From: Syngnathus acus
Lineage: Eukaryota > Chordata > Actinopteri > Syngnathiformes > Syngnathidae
Assembly (NCBI RefSeq): GCF_901709675.1
Contig: NC_051094.1
Span: forward strand, 4,739,001 to 4,803,000
Direction of reading: 5' to 3'
Length of the DNA: 64,000 nucleotides
Of this stretch, positions 48,101 through 59,362 are shown piece by piece. The notes below the pieces were generated by a model, which was given only the letters and a program-made list of their open reading frames with translations, had not been told where the DNA came from and made no database searches. Made by a program: the position numbers and the translations under genes. Numbering within the stretch: the stretch's first letter is position 1; every line of letters starts with the position of its first letter.

Positions 48101-51100
48101 ACCAGGTTCTAGCATTGAACTGTTCACAGAATGGATGGAGGAGGTGTTTTCGAAAATCAGTTGCAAAACAATTTTCATCTGTGGGGACTTCAACATTGAT
48201 TTACTCAATCCAAACAAGCACAACCTGACCGAACACTTTGTTAACACAATATATAGCATGAACTTGTATCCAAAAATCACTAGACCAACCAGAATAACTT
48301 CTCACTGTGCCACTCTTATTGATAATATATTCACAAATGACATTTTAAACAACACCATAAGTGGGTTATTAGTCAGCGACATCAGTGACCATTTGCCAGT
48401 TTTTATGGTTTTTGATGACAACTATAAAATTATCCAACCGGCCAAAAAACAGGAATACAGAAGAATTAAAACAGAAGAAACAATAAACGCATTTAAAAAT
48501 GGTTTAATGTCACAAAACTGGGATATTATATACAATGAAAATAATATTAACTGTGCATATGAGGAATTCTTAAAAATTTTCAAAAGGTTATATGACAAAT
48601 ACTGTCCTGTAAAAGTAAATAATAGGAAACTAAAGTATGTAGATCATCCCTGGATCACAAAGGGCTTACAAAATGCCTGTAAAAGAAAAATACACTTTAC
48701 AGAGAATTTATAAGACAGAGAACTAAAGAGTCAGAAAATAAATATAAACAATATAAGAATAAACTAACTAATATTAAAAGAGCTGCTAGAAAAGAATACT
48801 ATAGTAAAATATTAAATGATAATAAAAATAACACCAAAGAAATATGGAATATAATGAATACTGTAATAAAAAATGGCTCTAAAAAAATTTATTATCCTAA
48901 ATATTTTTTTATCGGGAATACTGAGAAGTATGATATGCAAGAAGTGGCTTATAACTTCAATACATTCTTTGTAAATACGGGACCTGATCTGGCCAAACAA
49001 ATACCAGATTCAGTAACAACTGAGGAGCAGTGTAATAGTTTAATAGATAGGAATCTGAGCTCAATGTTCCTCAATGCAGCGGATGAGAAAGAAATTATAA
49101 AGATAGTCTCCCAATGCACAAACAAGACATCCAAAGACTGTGATGACATTGATATGATTACCGTAAAACGAGTGATTGAGGGGATCTCTAAACCATTAAC
49201 ATACATCTGTAACCTATCATTTCAGACCGGTATATTTCCAGATAAAATGAAAATAGCGAAAATCATACCTTTGTATAAAACCGGGAACAAACACCACTTC
49301 ACAAACTACAGACCTGTATCATTACTATCACAATTTTCTAAAATACTGGAAAAACTTTTCAATAAACGACTGGACAAATTTATAGATAAATATAAAATAC
49401 TCACTGAAAGTCAATATGGATTTAGATCCAACAGAGCAACATCACTGGCACTAATTGACTCAGTGGAGGAAATTACTAACGCAATAGACCTAAAACAATA
49501 TACAGTTGGGATATTCATTGATCTAAGAAAGGCATTTGACACAATAAATCATGAAATATTATTCAATAAATTACATCGGTATGGCATCAGGGGGAAACCG
49601 TTAGAATGGATCAAGAGCTATTTCACAAAAAGGAAGCAGTTTGTGAAGTTGGGTGACACTTGTTCAACGTGGTTGGACATTAGTTGTGGCGTCTCTCAGG
49701 GGTCAGTGTTGGGCCCTAAACTTTTTATATTATATATAAATGATATATGCAAGGTATCACATATTTTGAAGATGGTTTTGTTTGCAGATGACACAAATAT
49801 TTTTTGTTCTGGTAGTGATTTACACACCTTAACAACACTAATAAATAATGAATTAAGTAAATTAAAGGTATGGTTGGACAGCAATAAATTATCCTTAAAC
49901 CTAAGCAAAACAAGAGTAATACTTTTTGGTAATCACAGAACTAATTTGAAACTAGAGATAAAGCTGGATGGGGTTATTATTGAAAGAGTGAATGAGATTA
50001 AATTTTTAGGGGTGACAATAGATGATAAGATCAGTTGGAAATCACAAGTTAAACATGTACAAACTAAAATCTCAAGGTGCATCGCAGTATTAAATAGAGC
50101 AAAACAGGCTCTGGATCATACAACACTTCGCATCCTTTATAATACACTAGTTCTTCCATATTTCATGTATTGTGTAGAAATCTGGGGTAATAATTACATA
50201 AGCACAATATATCCACTTATTATTTTACAAAAAAAAGCAATACGGATCATTCATGGGGCAGGATACAGGGATCATACAAATTCATTATTCTTAGAGTCAA
50301 AACTCATCAAACTCAGTGATATAGTGGAATTCCGGACAGCACAAATACTTTACAAAGCAAAAAATAATCTGTTGCCAACTAATATTCAGAATCTTTTCAT
50401 TGGGAGGGAAGGGGGTTATAATTTAAGGGGGACATTTAATTACAGGATAAGGAAGGCACGCACAACAAAAAAAACATTCTGTATTTCAATATGTGGAGTT
50501 AAGTTATGGAATACTTTGGAGGAAACCGCTCAGGGAATGTTCAAGCATCTATCAGTTTAAAAAAGATATAAGAAGAAATTATTTTTACAAGGTACAGAAT
50601 GAGGGTGTATGAGTATCATGGGGTGCTTAGTAATTATTGATTTACGTTTCTTTGTTGGTTTGTTTGTCTGTTTGTCATTGTTTTGTTCAGGCTGTTTTTT
50701 ATTTTTTGTTTTATTTTGTTTATTTCTACCATTCAGGTATCTTTGTGTTGTATTTGAGGTGTGTATGTACGTTAAGTGTCTGTGTGTGAAATATACGTAT
50801 GTATTAATTGTGTAGAGACATGTTTAGTGTTAAGCGAGCAGCAGGTAGGAGATAATTTAGTAATTTAGTATTTTGTTGGGATAACTGAGGCAAAATGATT
50901 TATGGCTGGGTATTTAGGGATTATTAAAAGGGGGTGGGATTAAATAAGTTATACTTCTTCCTACTCCTTTTCAGACATGTGAATGTGACTTATGGTTCTT
51001 TTGCGGTTATATCTTTATTGCTACGCTTGTAGGCATGTGTACGTGTATATGTATATATATGTATATGTATATTTTTATATGTATATATATATGTGTATAT

Positions 51101-51494
51101 GTATGTATGTCGGTATGTGTATATGTGTATATGCATGTATTTTGTCATGTCTTTTCATTGTGTGCAATAATCTTATTCTTTTTTCACATGTTTGAAATAA
51201 AAAAATAAAATAAAAAAAATGAAACGAAGTTGCGTAAATGGGAAGACAGGATCATAGCATCGTATCCGGGAATGTGTCAGTGGGTCATGCTGCATCAGCC
51301 GGTCTGATGTTTTCCAGTCGAGCATTTTTAGTGGCATTCTGGACTTTAAAAGAAGGTCAAACTGAGCTCACCTTTTTCAAGCGGTTGTGAATTGTGGTCT
51401 GGAAGACTTGAGCCACCACGAGGGCGATCCCCACGATTAGGAGGTGGGCACACACGATGCCGGTGGCGTAAATGGCACACGATCTCCGAGTCAT
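37039..51494 (-). CDS. scarb2: Scavenger receptor class B member 2 / lysosomal membrane protein LIMP-2
   Basis: LIMP-2 is a CD36-family lysosomal membrane protein that carries beta-glucocerebrosidase and acts in lipid handling. Minus-strand exons are 51372-51494, 42956-43113, 42731-42878, 42422-42616, 41875-41966, 41171-41290, 40790-40968, 39252-39370, 39060-39133, 38936-38987, 38691-38843, 37947-37994 and 37039-37170. This gives 530 residues, or 514 without the 48-nt exon at 37947-37994. All phases agree. The topology is the usual hairpin: an N-terminal anchor at about residues 9-30, a large luminal CD36 domain with many N-glycosylation sequons (NVT, NGT, NQS, NET) and SVGDPEVDILRT, then a second membrane segment near 434-463. 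The cytoplasmic tail has no terminal acidic di-leucine like mammalian LIMP-2, but contains a YxxPhi-type YTQV. SCARB1 and CD36 fit less well. Human SCARB2 also lies near PPEF2. Confidence 0.88.
37947..37994 (-). other. In-frame 48-nt scarb2 tail exon (possible cassette exon)
   Basis: This lies between the exon ending at 38691 and the terminal exon starting at 37170. It has acceptor TTTTAG, donor GCT|GTAAGT and sixteen codons (NEVKRIDFTEAFHSFA). Both its ends are phase 0, so it can be included or skipped without a frame change. Confidence 0.65.
39137..39166. repeat. (CA)n microsatellite abutting scarb2 exon 9 acceptor
   Basis: About fifteen CA units on the plus strand, which read as (GT)n on the scarb2 strand immediately before the acceptor TACAG at 39134-39138. 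Confidence 0.9.
44961..44987. repeat. (CTGG)n microsatellite
   Basis: Six to seven GCTG/GGCT units lie within scarb2 intron 1, next to the orphan frame at 44994. Confidence 0.9.
44994..45197 (-). pseudogene. Orphan coding-like fragment in scarb2 intron 1
   Basis: A minus-strand frame ending in TAG at 44994 reads about 65 codons with a composition unlike its AT-rich flanks (many G/C third positions). It has a protein-like character, for example GIVAIQQLNRGQQLTRYML and ending APCQLIWTT. I do not recognise the family. It sits within scarb2 intron 1 on the same strand. It has no clear acceptor at its upstream end, so a retrocopy or transposon fragment is as likely as a hidden exon. Confidence 0.3.
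46776..47489 (+). CDS. LINE ORF1 protein (coiled coil plus RRM-like nucleic-acid-binding domain)
   Basis: An intact 237-residue frame starts with MGPKKASTAP. Residues about 13-75 form a heptad-rich coiled coil (LTEEVSAVRLEQKAILKLVE, then ENEKKITFLESRVADLEQY), as in trimeric ORF1 proteins. A following block with IIISG-like VIISGV, ACHPLPKRR and VIMRFVNKKHK resembles the RNA-recognition fold of LINE ORF1 proteins that chaperone the element RNA. Its stop is 39 bases before the ORF2 start. Confidence 0.8.
   Translation: MGPKKASTAPLFSVEEGEDIKKALDFLTEEVSAVRLEQKAILKLVEEVKALRIQNAENEKKITFLESRVADLEQYTRINDVIISGVNTKARSYARALAAGEGGEPDELDVSSTEQQVATFLQSKGIQLDCDNIEACHPLPKRRPGDKPAVIMRFVNKKHKIALLKQGRKLRGTDVYINEHLTKHNADIAKKARYLRKQKKIQHTWTTNCKIFIKLNGTPEEAKVLMVRSIEELDRYQ
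47529..50560 (+). pseudogene. LINE ORF2 (endonuclease-reverse transcriptase) with a single frameshift
   Basis: The first frame, 47529-48713, encodes an AP-type endonuclease with ETWI, IYRTPG, GDFNIDLLN, TLIDNIFTN and SDHLPVF. It stops at 48711-48713. A second frame continues through 48854-50560 with reverse transcriptase blocks KAFDTINHEIL, GVSQGSVLGPKLF and the catalytic FADD. The second frame is open upstream to about 48690, overlapping the end of the first. One base lost or gained in the A-run near 48688-48693 therefore explains the break. No other lesion was noticed, so this copy is young. Confidence 0.85.
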
Positions 51495-51850
51495 AATGAC
51501 AGAAAAGACACAAAAACTGTGGAAAAATGTTGCTTTGGAAGCCTTTTGGGGGGAGGGCGTCCCTGCGTTCGATTCGTCCCCTCGGGTCTACTTCTCAGAG
51601 AGGTTTTCTTTCTCTTTCCACTCCCGACAGTTTCTGTGTAAGGCTCCGGGGCGAAGGTGGCGATTTTAGCCGGGTGAAGTGGCTTTTTGAAGCCGGTTGT
51701 TGACGAGGAGGAGCCGCCGCGTTGCCTCCCTGCCCCTCTTTAGTTCCCCCTCTCTACTGGAATGAAGCCGGTGAGGCGGAGCGCCGCGTTTTCGGAGGCT
51801 GAGCCGGGCGGGGCGTCGTGTAGTGAAAAAAAAAATCCACACACCCACTG
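51495..51850 (-). promoter_or_regulatory. Probable scarb2 5' UTR and promoter
   Basis: A GC- and CpG-rich stretch lies directly upstream of the scarb2 ATG (51492-51494 on the minus strand), especially 51640-51815, in otherwise AT-rich DNA. No TATA box is evident for the minus strand. It fits a CpG-type promoter. Confidence 0.5.
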
Positions 51851-52236
51851 GCTACTATTTAAAAAGGATGCCACTCGTCTATGACAATCACAACTACTGG
51901 CGCGCCCGACCCGCCTTCAGTCGTCAATCCTTTAAAACACTCCATTTGGCAAATTTATACTGGTTCCTGGTTAAAAAAAAAAAAAAAAAACAGTTAGCAT
52001 TTATTGTAGAATTTGTGAATAAGCGGCATCATGACGTGACTTTAAATGATTTTTATTTCGACATGTAATTTGCAAATATTCTTTTCAATCATCTTAAATT
52101 CTTACAATGCTTCTTTTGTTCCATTTTTCTTCCAAAAAAGTTACGCTTCGAAATGAAAACGGTCTTGACGTCACGCACCCCCTCTCCCCACACCTCCCCA
52201 CACCTCCCTCTCCCCTTGCGTCAAACTCGGCCTCTT

Positions 52237-52360
52237 ATTGGTTTAAGTTCGCACGGACCACTGTCTCGACACTAGCCCCTCCGCTCGCTGATTGGTTAGA
52301 AGCCGGTGGGCACGATGTCGAATTTGATCGACTGATTTTGGGGCGGGGTTGATATTTAAA
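52237..52360 (+). promoter_or_regulatory. Plus-strand promoter-like cluster (CCAAT, GC box, TATA-like)
   Basis: Two inverted CCAAT boxes (ATTGG at 52237 and 52291), a GC box GGGGCGGGG at 52340 and TATTTAAA at 52353 follow in canonical order. About 37 bp after the TATA-like word is ATG at 52397, followed at once by a good splice donor (ATG|GTGAGC). No downstream coding exon is visible. Confidence 0.4.
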
Positions 52361-52399
52361 GGGGGAGCCGCTGGTGAGGTATCCAGCAGTGAGTCAATG

Positions 52400-53156
52400 G
52401 TGAGCATCGAGGAGACCAGCAACCGATAACGGAGAAGAGAAACTGCAGTTTGGTCAATACATGTAGACTAATAATGCACAAAGCACACGTTTGTGTATCC
52501 TAAATTACCCCCCACCATTAAATATTGGGCTGGATTTGAACAGCAGTGATGAGTGCCGAATTAGTTGCACTTTTTGTTATAGGACTTCAACCCCGTTTTG
52601 AGCAAAGTTTAATTCATTCATTAACTGAACTAACTTGTATGGTATCTCAAATCAATTTGCCCGATCAAAGTGCCATCAAATTAGAACATCTATTTTTTGG
52701 TTTTTTTTTAACAAGTAATGAAAATGTAATGAAGAGAATGTGGTGACATAGGTGCAATTAGTGTGCATACTGTCATGTTCTTGTGTTGAATGTGTGCATT
52801 TAAGGGGTGTGGCCTAGTGTGTAATGTCAGGTGGTTAAATTGCTTGAAATTTTATTTTATTTTTTTATTTCATTGTTCTGTTCAATAAACGGCTGAGGAC
52901 ATGACAGTTAATTGATGTAATAATAATAATTGTGGTTTTAAACTACTACTTGAACTACTAACTTGTTTTTATCACACTGTTGCTTTAATAAAAACAGTTG
53001 CAGCTATTGTGCTAAATATGTTTACATCATTATCACGTGTCACACGGCTGTATAACGGGTGTTCTGATTAATGTCGTAGTAAATGACAGATCATCACATG
53101 TAAACAGTTGACCAGAGGTATTTGGTCGAAACGACAGCATTTAAACCCGGTATTAT
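52400..53156. other. Non-coding stretch downstream of promoter-like block
   Basis: AT-rich sequence with no supported exon. Confidence 0.4.
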
Positions 53157-53870
53157 GATTTTGTTGACAATAAGTTTTCATTGCGGTTTGTTAGCAATTT
53201 ACTTGAGTGACGTTTTTGGAAGGATGCAGTATTGCCAAAGTAAACCCACTTAAATTTAGGTACGCATCCAGGAAATTGTTTTTTATTTCCAATTTGGTTG
53301 CCATTATGATTTTGGCTGACATTATGTTCTCATCGCTGGTTGTTAGCGATTAAATAGAACTTCAGTGACGTTTTTTAGAAGGATGCGACATCGGCCAAGG
53401 TACTCTTAGTTAAATTTAGGTAGACATCCAGGAAATTGTTTTTTATTTTTAATGTGGTTGTATTATGATTTTGGTTGACATTATGCTCTCATCGCTGGTT
53501 GTTGGCAATTCGTAAGGACTTCAGTGACGGTTTGTGGAAGGATGTGACACCAGCCAAGGTGCAACCTTTTAAATTTAGTTGCGGATCGAGGATATCATTT
53601 GTTTTCAATCTGGTTATTTTTTGCGTTGACATTGTGGCCCTTTGTTAGCTGATGTGAAGGATGCGACATAGGCCAAGGTACAACCAGTTAAAATTGGGTG
53701 TAGAGACAGGATTCTGTTTTTTGACATTATGTTCTCTTTTTTGTTTGTAGGCTATTCAGCAGAACTTTTGTGACGTTTTGGGGAAGGATGCACGAGCTAA
53801 AGTACATGTGGGTAAATGTAGGTGCGGATCAAGGAAATTACTTTTCATTTTGGTTGACATTTTGTGATAA
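53157..53870. repeat. Degenerate tandem array, unit about 150-160 bp, 4-5 copies
   Basis: Units begin GATTTTG(G)TTGACATTATG at 53157, 53308 and 53467, and later copies are shorter and more diverged. Each contains TTAGCGATT-like, CAGTGACGTTTT, GAAGGATGCGACA, GGCCAAGGTA and TTAAATTTAGGT words in the same order. No open frame is shared, so this looks like a minisatellite-type expansion of unique sequence. Confidence 0.85.
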
Positions 53871-56800
53871 CAGAGATGTCAACCGTCCTGACTTCCCAAA
53901 ATGCCTGGAAAGTGTAATTCAGGAAGACTCCTGATGGCCATCTAGCAAATCCTTCAGTTTCCAGAATAACAATACACCTTACGTGATCTGGCATTTTCTT
54001 CTCACCACGCAATAAATGTTTACACTGCTTGTAAAAGCTGATATTTTCTCCCCCTTTTCACAAACTGGTGCTGTTGGAAAAAGGTGGGAAAATGGAGAAC
54101 AAAAAAATAAAAACACTATTTTAATGTATCTAAAACGAAGTTTGCAATATTGTTTTTTAAAAAAACAACCTTTTTTTGATCATTTTAAAAGAGTCAATTT
54201 GACCAGACATGACAACTGTCTGGATCTTTTAGGTCAGGGGTGACATTGCCGGGATTTTACATGACCCCTTTGCATCGTGGAACTCGGAATATCTTGTCTG
54301 CCTGTGACGAGGAAACGGGACACTGGACACTTGTGGGAGGCCAACAGCAAAGCTTATTTACAGACAACACCAGCTGCTCATCTCAGCTTCATTCGTAGAA
54401 CGAAACCACACACATGAGATGCTTCAACATATAGCAAGTTGACTTCAACAAAGCGTTCAGTAAAATAGTCTAGGGTTGGTTTGACTTTTTGCAGGGAAAG
54501 GTTGTCATGTCACATAAGGCCCATAGCGGCTGTCAAAACATTAGCAACGAGTCAAAACATTAGCATTAACATTATTGATAGTCTTGACGTCTTTGTCTTC
54601 TCCCTCGAAAGATATAAAATTGTTAATTGTTAAATTTGTTAGTACTGTCAAATTTGTTGCCTTTAAAGTAAACATCCAAAAGGTGAGTGCGGTCGCTGCC
54701 TCTTGCATAAGAGCCATTCTTAAATTAATGTCCTCCATTTAGTTTTGGTGCAGGAAGTGACACACAGGGCGGTTTTTGATGTGTCTCTCTCTCTCGGAAA
54801 GAAACCGACTGGGCGCTGAACTCTCACTGCCACTGAGTGTTACCTCATTGTACTCCATAGGATGGGGGGGGGCAGGGGGGTCCGGCATCTGTTCAAACAA
54901 GAGCAATGCAGAAGAGAATCATCGGGTGGGGGGAAAATAACAGTTGGAGTAATTTGTCTGGAAGAAAAGGGTAAAACGGTTCAAGCGCTGTTTTTTTTTT
55001 GTGTTTGCTCGGCAGAGCGACACTGACGCCTTTTCTTTTACAGCAGCGCAGGATTTTGCACGTCAACCCAGTGAACAATCGTGGATCATTCGTTCTTTCC
55101 ATTTTCAATCGGATCCTAAAGTAGGATTTTTGTTGTTATTTAAAAAAAAAAAAAAAGACTTTTTCTTCATTTTGTCAAAATTATGCGTACGTTCATATGA
55201 TGAACTGCGTCAGTGTTATTTCACGGTATGCCCGACGCAATTCACACGCTGCACAACAAAGAGACATTATCCCACAGCGGGTAAATGATTTTTTGGGGAA
55301 AAAATGCTTATGAATCCCAGTCCTTGTCCCCGACAACTCCACCCCTTAGGTTTTTGGCGGCGAATTTTGACCTCACCACAAAATGTCCATTCATGAGGAA
55401 GAAAGAAAGAAAGAAAATATCAACTGAATCAGCCAAATAGTGCCTACTTGTTGGCAATGGTGCCTCCGACTTTGAACGCCTGAAAGTAGCTCAATAGCCA
55501 CAAACTGGTTTTATTTGAAATTTCCATTCCTGTTGCTCAAATAGGACTTTTAGCTGGAGTTTTTTGTGGACAAATAACTTTAGACATCTCTGCTTCTCAT
55601 GCTAGCTGAAAAGCTAACTAGCTGGTAGCTAGAGTGCGAATGTGTGAACTAAGTATCGTTACATTACTTTTTTTGTGCTGGCTGATGTAACAGCGCCACA
55701 CTGTCCCCACACTCACTGACGTCTTTTATCTCTTTGAATTTTTCTGCCAAATCTCTTGGATAAGATGTGTGTACGAATGGAAAGCACTTTTGCCAGAATT
55801 AAATAAAACAAAGCAGGCTGCATGCAGTGAGTCATGTCAGCACGAGGTCGCAACAGCCTTCAAATTACAATCTGGTTGTAGTACAAATAACACACCAAGG
55901 ATAAATAACAGGTGTGTTTGAATGGAGGCAATTCAAGCGTGGGCGTGCTCGTGAATAGAATACACATACATATCGCAACAATAAAACATGATAATAACTC
56001 AACAGTTACTTGTATGACAGCCAGTTGCTTTTTTTTGTTTTTGCATATAGTCATGGCCAAAATGTGATGCTGAGAAGATGTGTGGATGGCTGGATATACT
56101 GTACATATGCTTGTCCAACATTTATTTGTGTATTTTTTTATGTCTTGTTTCAGAAAAAAATTGTAAGTTGGACAAGTTAAAATTACGTTATTGATCTGTA
56201 TTACACAGTATAATCAGTATATGTATGTATTATTTTCTTTTGTTATCATTTTAGATTTCTTTACAGAGACTAATGTATTCTACTTTTTGGGATATACGTC
56301 TATTTGTTTTTATTTTGGTTTGACTTTTAATTGTAATGTAAAGACTATAATCCACGTCTGTGTATGTTTCTGGTACTGTTTGTAAATGGTGCTGCATGGA
56401 AGATGGCAACGTGTAGAACGTGTAATCTACTAACAATCGATCATGTCTGCAATATATGCACAGCTCCCACCTACTTTACATTAGCCGCCATTAAATCCCA
56501 CAGTGAGGCCGCACCATAGCAGAGCCTGGTACCGCACATTAAGTCACGGTGCTTTGCAAAGGCCCCGGAGACAAGACGTGTAAGGCAAAGGTGGCGTGAG
56601 GGGGAGTTGATATACAAGCCGGGTTGTCAGGGCCTTTTCACTGAAGGTGAAAGATGCGTGCCAGTTGGTCATTAAAGGTACAGTACAGCTGGATTTATCT
56701 ACCAGGCTTAATCCCTGGTTTCCTGGGAGAGAAAGGCGGCAGAGAAAGAACTCCAAGCTCCAAGTGCTGAAATGTGGCGATACTTGGTGGAATTTAAGGA

Positions 56801-58989
56801 TTTATTAAGGGAAATTAAAATGAAGACTTTTAAAGGATCTTATATGGCACTTACCTGGTATCAGTATCAGTGTGTTGGTATCGGAGCACTCATCTCGATT
56901 CATATTTCAATTTTGCAGATTCCCAAGCTATGGCTCGTGGACCACCGGGGAATTCCTCCCCGTTTGGCAAACATCTTTGTGATAAAAAGGAATGTGTACA
57001 TCTGAGTTTCAAGCTCAAGCCCGTGCTGTTTATTTACTCAAAGGCCGTTCAAGTGATGGGCCCGCCATAGGATTGTTTGGTTCTTTGGAGGTGTGGTTCA
57101 TTTCCCACCATTCAACCCCCCCGACAGGTTTTATAAGCGGACCCAGCAGCTCATTGTTTTAACGTGTTCATTCAAGATGTTAAAAAAGCGCCGCGTCACA
57201 ATGGCAGAGAAAATAAAGATAGAAGTCCGAGTTTTTTTTAAATCCTTTTTTTTTTTTTTTAAATGCCCGCAGTGACCTGAGCGCGACCGCAGGTTTTGCA
57301 CAGAGTTACACAACAGCAGAGCATTGTGCACCACCACAAAGCCAAGCACCCACAAATTTGCAACGCTTCATTAGAAACCATAAAAGGCTTTCCCTGAGCT
57401 CAATTTAGCAGGTGTCAAAGGACCGTGAGTGAGCTTATTTTTTGGGAGGGGTTCATTTTGTGTCGAGAAGATGGATTCCATCATAAGAAATCTTGGTATG
57501 TCTCTCTCTCTCTCTATATATATATATCAATATATTGCTAACAAGGACTGGCTGCATTCCAAAAGTCATCAATTAGTTTTATGTACATGCAACTATATAT
57601 GAAATTGTCTTAACCTTGCAGGATGTTGGTCATGTGATCTTAAAAAGGGAAACCTGTCACACCTACCCAGCACGACAGGAGCTTTTTGCACATCCTTAGT
57701 GGTGCATTGTTTTCTTTTCCAGTTGCCCACCCCCCGACATCCTTAAGAACTATTACTAATGGCCGTCAATCCCCTTTTGAGTGGAAAGCCAGCCAGGCTG
57801 CCAAAGCTTGTGATTTATTTATTTTTTGGGTGACCATAACAAAAACATTTCCTGTGTATGGCACCCGTTTCCCCTCATTGTGCTCCTCCTGTCAATAAGA
57901 AGCTGAAAGTCTCTGGAGGGAAATTAATGTTCTCCTGTGGCCTTTGTCTTTTCTTCATTTATTTCAACGAGATTGCGTGGGATAAATAAACTTTATAGGC
58001 GGGATCAAAGTCATCATCGTGTGTGGATCAGAGATTTAAAAAAAAAAAATAAAAAATCTGTAGTAAATGAAATTAAATGCCTTGATTTGATAGTGACGTA
58101 TCATTGCATATAACCGACATCCAAACATGCAAAAAGTACATTTTTTGAAAAAAATTTCCAAACAGCATTTTGCATTGTTCAACTTCTCAAACTTTCCTAT
58201 GGCAAAGTTAAGCGGTTGATTTCCTTACGGTAATATAGAGCGATCAATCAAAAGGGGGGCCGAGCTTAGCCCAGTCACACCATCCGAGCGCAGCCATTTA
58301 GAGCCTTGTTTGCGAACAATGCCTCGTCTCACAAACTATTCGCTTGAATATTTATACACAGTCCGGGACACGCGAGAAGGAAATCCTCCCGGAGAGGAAC
58401 CGGAGCTACTGTACGGTGCGTTAAAAAAGAAAGCCCCCCCCCCCCCCCCGAAATAACGTTTCCTGGCTTTTTCTCACTTTGCAATCAAGTGAGAAAGCGC
58501 AACGCTGAGGAGGAGTGTGAGAGTAAAAATAAAACGCTTATCTGACCACTGATCTTCAACAAAACACCACAAGTGCTCTCATGTAAACATCATTTCCAAA
58601 CACGTTAGCTCCCCGAGGAGGTTTGTTTGTCAGCGGGATCACACCACAATGACCTCAGCGCTTTTCCAAGAAACTTTCTCAAGGGGTGTGGCACGGGACC
58701 GCTAAAGAAACACGTTCGGTCCTTTAGTGTGGCGCCAGAATTTGTTTTGACACTTTTGTTAAGGACATTCCTCGATTTCTCTGTACAGTTGCCACACATA
58801 ATATTGTAGAATTCCTGCAGCCTTTTGTGCACATCTGGATACTGTACATAGGGCTCAGTATTAGTTTTTTTTAACACAAAAATAATGAGATTCAAACAGA
58901 ACTCCCTGATTGGTTGAGTCATTTTTGCCGATTTCAATAAATTGGTTATCAGGATTTTATTCCGCTGACTATCACTTCATACTGTACAA
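53871..58989. other. Intergenic or intronic, no gene recognised
   Basis: Mostly AT-rich with scattered homopolymers, a C-run near 58434-58448 and a (CT)n(AT)n microsatellite at about 57500-57528. I see no exon I can support. Confidence 0.45.
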
Positions 58990-59354
58990 CATAGTGTCAA
59001 ACTCAAGGCCTGGGGGCCCAGATACGGCCAGCCACATCATTTTATGTGGCCCGCGAAGACAAATTATGCATCAAATTCATGTCAATATTAAAACGACTAA
59101 TTGTTTTCACTTTCGAAAAATAGCGATATTGCTAGCAATATTCATCACCAGTCATATTTTAAAAATATGTAAACCGTTTTTCTTAGTCTCTGTTTTGAAA
59201 ACTAGTTATTCATCTCGTCATTCACTAGTTTGTTGTGTAGCCTACACTATATATAATCATTCACACGTTTATTTGGGTTGGCAATTTCAATGGCCCTCCG
59301 AAGGAAACTATGACTACGATGCGGCCCGCGACAAAAATAAGTTTGACACCCCTG
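58990..59354. mobile_element. hAT-like MITE with GTGTCAAAC ends and imperfect 8-bp TSD
   Basis: The right end reads GTTTGACACCCCTG, whose reverse complement CAGGGGTGTCAAAC matches the left end CATAGTGTCAAAC with a few changes. Flanking eight-mers CTGTACAA (58982-58989) and CTGTCCAG (59355-59362) agree at six of eight positions, as expected for an old hAT target-site duplication. The interior has the GGCCCGC..TTTTATGTGGCCCGCG text typical of dispersed non-autonomous hAT copies. It has no transposase. Confidence 0.75.
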
Positions 59355-59362
59355 CTGTCCAG

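Larger units (their letters stand above)
46640..51215 (+). mobile_element. Near-complete LINE (CR1/L2/Rex1-like) in scarb2 intron 1
   Basis: This non-LTR element lies antisense to scarb2, with a short 5' leader, ORF1, ORF2 and a 3' UTR. The 3' UTR ends in an A-rich tail (AATAAAAAAATAAAATAAAAAAAA region, 51196-51220) after the CTTCTTCCTACTCCTTTTC word, which is familiar from fish LINE 3' ends. The 5' boundary is approximate. ORF1 is intact and ORF2 carries one frameshift. No target-site duplication could be assigned by eye. Confidence 0.85.

Noticed and set aside
50992-51195. Tyr/Val-rich 67-codon frame
   Set aside because: It lies in the TA/TG-rich 3' UTR of the LINE and is simple-sequence translation.
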